64,000 nucleotides of DNA from the NCBI GenBank assembly GCA_030765065.1, contig CM060986.1:74269573-74333572 (forward strand), written 5' to 3'. Below are positions 11,201 to 22,700 of this stretch, piece by piece. The translations under genes were made by a program, and so were the position numbers. Numbering within the stretch: the first letter of the stretch is position 1; each line of letters starts with the position of its first letter. A model generated the notes under the pieces. It was given only the letters and a program-made list of their open reading frames with translations, did no database searches and was not told where the DNA came from. This DNA is from Deroplatys truncata. Taxonomy: Eukaryota > Arthropoda > Insecta > Mantodea > Mantidae.

Positions 11201-14200
11201 CTTCCAGAGGGGACTTGGTGGCGGCAAATCAAAGTTTATTAGATGTGTGTTGTGTTTTAGAATGGTGACTAACATGCCGGAAGAAGAAATAGAAGACCTC
11301 ATACAGCTTACCAATTTGTACATTACTCAAAATTGTTTTAGTTTCAATAAGAAGCTCTATCAACAACCAACAGGTCTAACCATGGGCAACCCACTTTCAC
11401 CTTTCCTTGCAGATCTATTTATGAGTTACTTGGAAACTTTCTTTCCATACATTTTTAAAGTTTGGCACAGATATGTCGACGACATCTTTGCTGTTGTCCC
11501 TAATAGGTTCATACAAGACTCCTTAGCTTTACTAAACCTGCAGAACCAATCAATAAAATTCACCATAGAAATAGAAAAAGAAGGCATGCTACCATTTTTA
11601 GACCTAAAAATCATCAGAGAACAAAAGAATCTAACCTTTGGCATATACAGGAAGCCAACACACTACTAATTACATAAAAAAATAAGAGTTTCAATCCAAC
11701 TACACACAAACATGCAGTACTAAACAGCCTAACACTTAGACTGGTATATATCCCCTTAAATAAACAAGAATACCAGTTAGAATACCAACACATTGTAGAC
11801 ACAGCAATACATTATGGGTACAACAAAACAACAATTGACAAAAAAATTGCAAAATTCAAACGACAGAAACACATCAAAAACACAACAAATCTCAGCCAGC
11901 AAGATAAACAGCTAAAGTTCAAGAAATTCACATACCACCCAGGAACATATCACAAATTTAAGAAGATTTTCATGAAACACAACATCAGCCTAACCCCCCA
12001 GAACAAATTTAACATAGAGAAATTACTTTGTAACAAGTTAAAAGACCCCATTCTACAAGACAAAAAAGCTGGAATCTACAAAATCAATTGTTCAGATTGC
12101 AATAAAGTATATATAGGTAAGACAAAAAGAAACCTAGAAACTAGGCTAAAGGAGCACATGAGATGTATCAAATACAAACAAATAGACAAATCTGTAGTTT
12201 CACACCATTTTTGATCACTAATCATAACATCAAACCCAATATTACATTAGTCAAACCAGCCAAATTTGCAGCCGAATTAGATGCATGCGAGAAGATCACC
12301 ATTCTAAAACACAACACACATCAACACGGGCCAGTCGGATGAGCTTCTGAGGATGGGAACAACCGTTTCTCGAAACATGTGATGTTAGTGTAACAATTCC
12401 AACTCACCTTTAAATAAATTCGATACACATCACTGTTTCTAGCTTCTTTTCAAATATCAATATAAGGGAAATTATTTATTTTCTGCTCTGAATCATTTAA
12501 ACCCTACAGTACTATATTTTAAGTTGCAGTATAATTGCCACCACTGCAGAGAAAGGTGTTTCAGCAAACACTGATCTTATGCATTCCTTGTTATTTTGTG
12601 CAAAGTAATATCTTAGTGTAGCAGTACAGAAAACTAATAACATGGTTTCTTTTTAATGAATTTTAAGGTTATCAGCATATTCGAATGTATGATCTCAGCT
12701 CAGGGAATCCTAACCCTGTGATCAACTATGAAGGTGTTTCAAAGAATGTGACAGGTGTGGGATTTCAAGAAGAAGGAAAGTGGATGTACACAGGAGGTGA
12801 AGATTGCAGTGCCAGAATTTGGGATTTGAGGTTATTGCAACTATTTTTCCACTTTTCTGTAATTGTTTTGGGTGCATTTCTGTTTTGCGTCTTAAGGTAT
12901 CATATCCATTGGCTCAGTGTTATAGTTTTGTGTGATCATTTCACTCGAAAAGAGAAGTAGATAAATTCTCACTAGAAAATGACTCAGTAATATTAGACGT
13001 AGGCAACCAAGAAATTAGTAAACTTCTTGAAGTTGCAGAAAGCTTTAACCAATTCTTCCTGGATTTAATAAACAATTAAATATTAATTACAGAAGCTGGA
13101 GGTAGCATTAAAATTTCTGATATTATGGTTCACAAAATATGTAGTGTCTGAATTTAAAATTAGCCTAAAAATGCCTCCTGAAATAAATAAAATAATTGGC
13201 TCTTCCAGAACAAAGATTCTTTTGGTTATAAGGAAATAATAAAAATCTTAAAATCATGCTTATCCCAAATTAGGCCGCCTCCTTAATTCGGCTGCCCACT
13301 TTTCAGTGATTGCTTCTTATTCCATCTACCATAGTGTTTTTTAACAAGAAACTTAACTCGAAGTTTTTACAAATCTACAAATGTTTATCTCAATTAATGT
13401 GAAGTATATAGAAGAATAGATTTATGTAAGTCTAGTTTGTTGAATGGGTAGAGAAAGTCATGTGAATGTAACACATCAGGGTTGTTTTTGTAATTTATCA
13501 TGCACATAGTAGATAGAGAAGGTTTTGCATTCCACACAAAAATTCAATACGAAAATTACACCAGAAATGCAAGTTTTGATGTCCTTTGAATCCAAGAAAA
13601 GCATTTTTAGACAAAGGTCTATGAGAATGTGTGTGGGGCAGGGATTTTTGCATTCCACCCAAAAATTGGTATCAACTTTCCATTGGAAATACATGTTTTG
13701 AGGCCTCTGAATCCAAAAAATGTATATTTACAGAAAGGCCACGTGTGCATCTGTGAACAGCATAACTAAAAAAAAATCTGATGTGTTACACTCACATGAC
13801 TTTCTCTACTCTTGTACAAACTATTTTTACAAACGCTTATTCTCCATATGCTTCATGTTAATCGAGATATCGAGATGTCAATCTTATTAGTAATGTTCAT
13901 GTAGATGCAAGGGGAATATGCTAGATTTTAAGCGATAGTCAAATATTTTAACGCTGGTTGCTATGTGGCGCATTCCATTCTTTTTGCATGTCCAGGACAT
14001 AAAAAAATGAATAACGAATTTGAGAAAAAGTATAAGTATTGGAAAATTTAAGGGAATAACAAGCAATATCTAGAAAACGGTTCACTCAACAAAAGAAATG
14101 TGTATGACATAAATTGTGTATTTTAACGCGATCTACATTTTTTGTATAGTAAAATTTTGTCTATCTCTTATGGTTTACCAGTTATGCAAAAGTCGTTCAC

Positions 14201-16680
14201 AATGAAGAATACTTTTGGAGACATTCCCAGAAAATTCAAGATATACATTTTATTTGTCATAAAAGTATCTTAAACATATAATATTTTAATCAAAATCGTT
14301 AGAGCCATTTTTGAGAAAATTAAAATTTTCGAAAAATGTTCCATGTAAAGGGTAGTCTGGGGTGGGGGGATTTTCTTGGAAACCTTCGTGTCGCATCTCT
14401 GGAAGATACTGAACCTAAATACCAAGTTTGGTGTTTATACGACTGCTCGTTTCTGAGTTATGCTGTTCACAGACACACAGACAGACACACACACGGACAT
14501 GTTTCCAAAAATGCTTTTTTTGGATTCAGTGAGTCTCAAAACATGTATTTCCGGTGAAATCTCGGTATCGAATTTTTGGGTGGAATGCAATACTTCCCCT
14601 ACTTACTATACATAGTAGAGAAAGTAATAAAAATGAAATCTTAGATAAATACCAAACTTTATATTTATGTTCAGTATCTTCCAGAGATGTAACATGATTT
14701 TCATGAACATTCTTCCACCTCAAACTATCCTTTACATTGAAAATTTTTCATTATTTTTTATTTTCTCAAACATTTCTATTTTGAATAAAATATTTTATGT
14801 CTAAGATAATTACCCAAAATATTTATACAGAGAATAGGTTCTGCATAAAGATGGATGTGAACGGAGTCTTAAAAGCTATAAGAATACTATAGGACTTAGG
14901 CAGGGATGTAAGTTGAGCCCCATACTTTTTAATCTGTTCATAGATGATATCCTGGAAGTAATTAGTAAAGAGAATGTATATTCACCTTCAATAAATAATA
15001 GGTTGGGAGATTATTGAGAGCTCAAAATATATTGGGGGATTTTGCAGAAGTTGGGGGTTGAAGACTAGGATTATGGTTTTCAAAAAGGGATATAAATTAA
15101 AAAGAGAAGAAAAATGGAGTATGGAAGGGCAGGAAATAGCCATAGTGAGAAAAATTGAGTATTTGGGGGTTCAGTTAAGTAATAATGGAAGATGACATGA
15201 TCAAAAGAAAGCAGTTTTAGCTAAGGGTAAAATTGCCATGAAGGGAATAAGAGCATGTGTATTTAAAATACCAGGAATACAAATGAAGTGGTTAGAGTAT
15301 ATAAGGCAATATTGGAAGCCAAAATGCTCTATGGGCTTGAGGTTTCGGGATATGATGAAGGGTGGCAAGGAGTGGATTTAATATTTAGAAGTTTTGGCTT
15401 GCTAATTTTGGGTTTACAGCTGGATCACTGAAGGGAGTAGCATTGTTGGAATTAGGAAGATCAGGAAGTAAAGGGTTAATAACTGAAAGATTGACATCAA
15501 GTTTTGGCATCAGGTTAGAGCATTGGATGACCAGAATATTGTAAAACAATGTATGATTATGCAAGAGAATTGCCAGTGCCTGGTAATTGGGCCTTATCTG
15601 TACAAAATATTATAGAGGAAATAGGTATGGGAAATGTATGGAGAGAGAGACTTATTAGAAGGAAGGTTTTGGAAAGAAACCAGACAGAGTTGAGGATATC
15701 AATATACAAGATATTTTTAGCAGTATTAGGGATAAGAGAACATTGGTTTTGTACAGGCAAATTAAAAAAGATTGGGGCAGGGAAAAGTATATTGGAGTGT
15801 GCAATAAATTGGAAAGGGAAGGGTGGGCATGGTTTAGATCTGGAGCAATGAAATTAAGGGGAATGGATCCACAGAAGTGTCCATTAAGCAGGGAATGGAG
15901 AATGACCTACATTTTATTTTAGATTGTAATGAGACTAAACTATGGAGAGATCAATGGGTACAGTTAGGTGGTTGAAATTACCGAGACCAATAATTAAAAT
16001 GAGAATTGAAAAGCTTAAGAATACAGAAGAGATTATAAAGTTGGGCAGACTATTAGGAAAGACTAAAGAAAAATATAAGAGAGGAATTTCCAAATTATAA
16101 ATCTGTATAGTTTGCAAGGATGCCTATCAAGTAAATTGGTATATTTAATTAATAAGTGTGTATTACAAGTAGGTAGTTAGTGAACTTGGTGTATAATATA
16201 TTAATAACTACAGTGTTTACTACATTTATGCCAGGTGCAACTCAAGTATATATATTTTGTATATTAGAAAGGAAGAGTTGGTATATGTATATATAATAGA
16301 GATAGTTCTAGAGAGTTAATAGCTCATGTATAATGGAAGTGAAATAAATTTATTCATTCATTCAAGATAATTACATGACAAATAAAATATATATCTTGAA
16401 TTTTCTAGGAACAGCCTGTGAAGTTCTCTTCATTTGGACAGAATTTTGAATAATTTTGTTTAACTCGTTAACCATAAGAGATACACAAAAACTTATTAAC
16501 CAAGCAATGTAGATCTTTTTAAAACACAGAATGTATTTCAAATAACTTTTTTTACTTTCTCTACTACGTATAGTAAGTAGGGGAAGTATTGCATTCCACT
16601 CAAAAATTCGATACCGAGATTTCACAGGAAATACATGTTTTGAGACCTCCTGAATCCAAAAATGCATTTTTGGAAACATG

Positions 16681-16716
<36 letters not shown>

Positions 16717-19700
16717 TGTCTGTGTGTCTGTGAACAGCATAACTCAAAAACGAACAGTCGGATAAGCACCAAACTTGGTATTTAGGTTCAGTATCTTCCA
16801 GAGATGCGACACGAAGGTTTTCAAGAAAATCCCCCCACCCCAGACTACCCTTTACATGGAAGATTTTTCAAAAATTTTAATTTTCTCAAAAATGGCTCTA
16901 ACGATTTTGATGAAAATATCATATGTTTAAGATAATGTCATGAGAAATGAAATGTATATCTCGAATTTTCTGGGAATGTCTCCAAAAGTATTCTTCATTG
17001 TGAACGACTTTTGCATAACTGGTAAACCATAAGAGATAGACAAAATTTTACTACACAAAAAATGTAGATCGCGTTAAAATACACAACTTATTTTATATAC
17101 ATTTCTTTTGTTGAGTGAACCGTTTTCGAGATATTGCTTGTTATTTTCTTAAATTTTCCAATACTTATACTTTTTCTCAAATTAGTTATTCATTTTTTTT
17201 ATGTCCTGGACATGCAAAGAGAATGGAATGCGCCACATAGCAACCAGCGTTAAAATATTTGACTATCGTTTAAAAGCTACCATATTTCCCTTGCATCTAC
17301 AAGAAAATTACCAATAAGATTGACATCTCGATATCTCGATTAACATGAAGCACATGGAGAATAGGCGTTTGTAAAATTAGATTGTACAAGAGTAGAGAAA
17401 GTCATGTGAGTGTAACACATCAGATTTTTTTTGTTGGTGTGTGTGTGTGCGTGTGTGCGTGCGTGCGTGTCACCACCCATTTCTGATACATCCTTTGTTA
17501 TTGTTTTGAATTTGTTAATACTTTGTCTTGTTTTTTGAAGTGGTTATCATGAAGTTAAAAACAGTCTTTTATGCTGTTTTAAAATATTTTCGTGTGTCAC
17601 AGATCAAGGAATTTGCAATGCCAGAGAATATTTCAAGTGTCAGCTCCAGTCAACTGTGTCTGCCTGCATCCAAATCAAGCAGAATTGGTTGTAGGAGACC
17701 AGAGTGGTGTGATTCATCTGTGGGACCTTAAAACTGATCACAATGAACAGTTGGTAAATACCATTTGTGCAAATGATATCCTACTGTTTGGTTTTAATCT
17801 TAGCAGGTACTGCTTGTGTAGTATGCTGTTTTAGAAGAACACAGGTTCAGAAAAATTATGGGAAAAACAGAATTGCCAGAATATGTCTGGACTGTAAAAT
17901 TACCTTCTTTTAATCGAAATTGTTGTGGAAACAAATTGTTATTGTTCAAGGACTTTCAAGGTAGTGTGACTGTTTAAATGGCAGAAGATATCTATAAGTG
18001 AAAATTAGAATCTTCTATGGGTGACATTTTATTTTTACTTTCTCTATTACGTATAGTAAGTATTGCATTCCACCCAAAAATTCAATATCGAGATTTCACC
18101 AGAAATACAAGTTTTTAGGCCCCCTGAATCCAAAAAAAAAAGCATTTTAGGAAAAAGGTCTGTCTATGTGTCTGTGAACAGCATAACCCAAAAATGAAAA
18201 GTCGGCTAAATACCAAACTTGGTATTTACTGTCCATTCCAAACCAGAGGACCCTCTGATGTAAACAGAAGCACGTGCTTCAGCTTGTCATGAACCCAAGA
18301 ATATACTCTTACGCCAATGTAAATAGTTCCTTAATACATGTATTGCATTATGAAATATTAGAGCAGGAAAGGTATAGAACTGCACATTTTATTGCGGTTA
18401 TCATAAGAACTCATCGTTAAAGGTAATGGATATATACTAGCTGTTAAGAGATTACAAAATATGATTTTCGTCTGCTATTGCACTAACGCCGAGAGCATCT
18501 TGCTTGTTAATACCAACCATATGCACAACTGCCATTCTCTTACATATACGAGAAATGCAGCAATGAATTCCCAGAGGTGCTATCTCAGTACCGAATAAAC
18601 ACTTTGTGTAACACAGGATATGTGATAACTGATAAGCAAACAGTCATTCATAATACACTAACACACATATGCTCAGCTCAGGTCAAATCTTGTGATTTAG
18701 TCAGTTGGTATTTGAGCTCACATGGCAGAGGAAGGTGCGTGTAGTGCGAATAAACTGTTCAAACACAGAAGTGGGAAACAGTTAAAAAGTGCCTAAAAAC
18801 AAACAATACTTAATATATTCAACTCACTATTACAAAAATACCCGACACTTGCATTATTGCATATTACGAAACTAATATCGATTTTACAGGCATTTCAGTG
18901 AGAAGTGTAATGAAAACGAGCAGGGAATATAAACAGACATAATAGAACATAGAAGAGGATAAAATGTGGGAACTTGTTTTAAGTGCGACAGTGCTGTGGA
19001 TAAGCTTGGCATTATTTTGGAGAGCAGTTCTGATTTTGATACGGCAGCTGAGTCAACTTTGGAGGATTCGGATTTGGATGTTGCACTTTTACCTGAGGAT
19101 TGTGATTAACGTAAGTAATATGTTCATTGCCGCATACTTATAAAATCGATTGTTACCTCAGGTTGCATTTTGAACTATGATTCTCACGCAGGGCGCGTTT
19201 TTATAGATTAAATAGTGTTCAACAAGCAGCCATTATGGGCGGGGATTGCGAACTACTTTCGCGCGGATAATACAAAGAGTTTGTTTTCAGTAAAAGGCAC
19301 TCTGGTTTAGAATGAACAGTAGGTTCAGTATCTTTCAAAGATGCAACACAAAGATTTTCAAGAAAGTCTCCCCACCCCATTTCTCAAAAATGACTCTTAA
19401 TGATTTTTATTAAAATATCATATGTTTAAGATATTTTTATGGAAAATGAAATGTATATCTTGAATTTTCTGGAAATGTCCCTGAAAGTCCTCTTCATTCT
19501 GAATGCTTTTTGCATAACTGGTAAACCGTAAGAGATAGACATAAGTTTACTACACAAAAAATGCAGATCTCGTTAAAACACACAATTTATGTCATATACA
19601 TCTTTTTGTGGAGATGTATAGGACATTTCATATGAGGTATTTCTTGTTATTTGTTTGAGTTTTCCAATACCTATACTTTTTCTCAAATGGGAATTCGTTA

Positions 19701-22700
19701 TTCGTTTTTTTACTTTCTCTGTTATGTATAGTAAGTAGAAGTATTGCATTCCAACCAAAATTTGATATGAAATTTCACTGTAAATACATGTTTTGAGGGC
19801 CCCTGAATCTTAAAAAAAAAAAAGCACTGTTTAGAAAAAGGTCCGTCTCTATCTGTGTGTCTGTGAACAGCATAACTCAAAAACGAAAAGTCGGTAAAAT
19901 ATTAAACTTCATATTTAGGTTCAGTATCTTTCAAAGATGTTACACAAAGAGTTTTAGGAAAATTCCCCCACCCCAGACTACTCTTTACATGGAACATTTT
20001 AGAAAACTTTGATTTTCTCAAAAATGGTTGTAATGATTTTTATTAAAGTATGATATATTTAAGATATTTTCATGACAAATAAAATGTATATCTTGAATTT
20101 TCTGGGAATGTCCTCTTCTTTCTGAATTGCTTTTGCATAAATGGTAAACCGTAAGGGATAGACAAAATTTTTCTACACAAAAATGTAGAACTTGTTAAAA
20201 CACAATTTATGTCATATACATCTTTTTTGTGGAGTGAACCATTTCTGAGATATTCCTTGTTATTTGTTTGAATTTTCCAATGCTTATATGTTTTCTCAAA
20301 TGGGAATTTGTTTTTTTGTGTCTTGGGTATGCAAAGAAAATGAAATGCTCCACATAGCAACCAGCTCTTAACCAGCACCTACAGGAAAATTAGCAATAAG
20401 ATAGTTTCTGCAAATGTTTATCTTGATTAACATGAAGCAGATGGAGAATAAGTATTTGTAAAAATTGTTTGTACAAGAATAGTGAAAGTCATGCGAGTGT
20501 AATACATCAGAATTTTTTTTTATTTCAGTTAGCCTTCCTGAAAACATGCTTTCTCCTCCTTCCATGCTTCTTCCTCCTCGTTCTGCTCCCCTCTTCATCT
20601 CCCCCTCCCTTCCCCTCCTCTTTCTCCTATATTAATTTTATTGTTATTGTAATTTTAATTGTTCTTAGAATTTAATGTCCTGCCAACTTTGTAAGGTCCT
20701 TTGGGATGTTGAATAAAGTGAGTAAAATAAGTTGAGTATTTTAACTTCTAAAGCAAAAGAAAAATATAAAGAAAATTTTAACTAATAATAACTAATAACT
20801 TGTCCTGTTTGGAATTAAACTCTTACTGTTAGATATAACATTTAAGGCTTTCACAGCAATGCTAGTTAATCATGGTTTCACAGGAGATCAGCCATGCCAG
20901 AATTAAAATGTCCAAGCTTTTGCCCATGCTTAACTCTATGACCATCTTCAGGAACTGGCGTGTGGCTATAAGTGACATATATCTTGTAGGTGCAGGCCAG
21001 GCTGGTGAATCATGTATTTGATGGGCGTGGTCATTGGTTTGCTTGGGGAGGGTTTTCCCTTTGTCTTGGGTTGAGAGGTCCATGCTAAGAGTTGTGTACT
21101 TGGTGTCAGCTCTCTGTGTTCCCCGGTGTGAGCATTGCTCATTTAAGCTTTGAGGGCCTGAGTTTAATCTCATAACTCACACATGGCACTAATATGTAGG
21201 TTCAGAGCAAATATTATTCTGAGGAACAATAATTATTACAAATTTACTATCACAAATCTTTTACTTACTTTTCTCAAATAAGTAGACTTTTGTGTTCAGC
21301 AATAGCATCTGAAGAAACCATTCTCAAACCAAGGAATTCCTTTATGGAAAATTAATTTTAAACTTTGCAGCCATGTTACAGCAAATGGTACAAATTAAAA
21401 TTATATAATTCTTTAAATAAAAGTTAAGCACACGTTAAGAAAGTGCCAAATAGGAAACCTAAAATTGTTGTAGCCAGTCTTTGTTAGCCAAACTGTTTTT
21501 ATCATTAAATGCAAATAAACAAAATTCTATATTCTTATAAAGAAATTGGCTGTAATTCCTTAATTATTTACAGCTATCTCATAATGTAGGGGACTTTTTG
21601 CAGTATTGTAATGTGAAGTAAATGCTGCTTTTAGTGTTTAAAGTCTTGGCATTTTCCCATGAAGTCGGCAATTGTCTTACTGTAGTGGTATATCTTCTCA
21701 CATAACTCCTTTTTACATTTAAACTAATTCTTCTTTTCTTCCTCCCCTTTTGGCAAGATAATGTTCATTATATTTTGCTTCTGCAAGAAGCTTGTTTCAT
21801 GAATTTGCTAAGGATGCTTCTGATTTCAGATTCCAGAAGCTGAGGCGTCTATCCAAGATATAGCAATGGATCCAGAAGGTTCCTACATGGCAGCTGTGAA
21901 TAATCGAGGCCATTGTTACATTTGGAGTTTAACTGGTGGAGTTGCTGAAGAACCAACAAAATTGAATCCAAAACATAAAATAGAGGCACATCGTAGATAC
22001 GCTCTAAAATGTAAATTTAGTCCAGATTCAACGTACGTATATACCCCATTCATAAAGAAAACTAAAACAAACTAGATGAAGCTATTTGCAAGTAAAAGTT
22101 ATTAACAGAACTAGATAAATAGTAATTAGAAATTACAGAAGTGTGTGATATCCACAAGAAAAAACAAAAAAATGCTATACCGGATAGTATTATGGGATAC
22201 CTTTCAACTGGAGAGTTTGAAGATAGAAAAGTCATGGAATATTAGGCAAATAGTGTACAGATATAATGGAGAAACTCATTCTCCTAACAGGCTGCAAAGC
22301 TCTACAATCCATTTGGCACAAGAATGAGTCATAACATGAAACAGTGCACGTAGTATCACTCTGCACTTTAACGTTTCATGAATGCAAGATTCCTCTCTTC
22401 CCCCTCAATAGATGCTCAGCTGTTTACTTTCGGGAGCTCAAGAAATTATCATTGATACCTCCCAATGCTATAATCACAAGTTATCTTTTACTTTACAGCA
22501 CTGAATATTAAAGAAATACATACCCCTAAATGTGCTAATTCAAGAAAAGATGAAAATTGTTATGAAATACCTTTTATTAGTAAAACCTTACATGTTAAGT
22601 GGAGTCCTCAGGCAGTACCAAATACCCAGCTTGGTGTGATAATGCTTGAGTCATGTTCCAGGTTTTTATACCTGCCTGTCTACAACTTGATTGCAAAGTA

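Larger units (their letters stand above)
11041..12460 (+). mobile_element. Penelope-like retroelement (5'-truncated) with inverted terminal hammerhead motifs
   Basis: A single element is bounded by a 13-bp direct duplication TATAAGGGAAATT (11028-11040 and 12461-12473). The inverted arms (about 11045-11278 and 12285-12420) carry a hammerhead-ribozyme motif on the minus strand at left and the plus strand at right. Between them lie a YVDD reverse transcriptase and a GIY-YIG endonuclease, the hallmark of Penelope-like elements. After the right arm comes a short tail (12404-12460) shared with small elements at 23.4 and 55.5 kb. It lies in LST8 intron 2, same strand. Confidence 0.9.
13505..16553 (+). 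repeat. Older copy of the ~0.85-kb repeat, split by three insertions
   Basis: Collinear pieces of one copy lie at 13505-13776, 14626-14813 and 16364-16553. They are interrupted by a minus-strand copy of the same family (13777-14625) and a LINE with target duplication (14814-16363), and cut off by a younger plus copy at 16554. The first piece holds a partial internal duplication (GCATTCCAC.CAAAAATT occurs twice). Confidence 0.75.

Noticed and set aside
14336-14557. 73-codon frame that recurs with variations across the window (also at 16371, 27529 and 44189)
   Set aside because: It follows the 0.85-kb repeat, is broken in most copies and lies on either strand of it; no sign of selection on protein.
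20583-20640. Polypyrimidine-rich stretch as a splice-acceptor or exon context
   Set aside because: CT-rich low-complexity DNA following a repeat copy; LST8 phases already close without an exon here.
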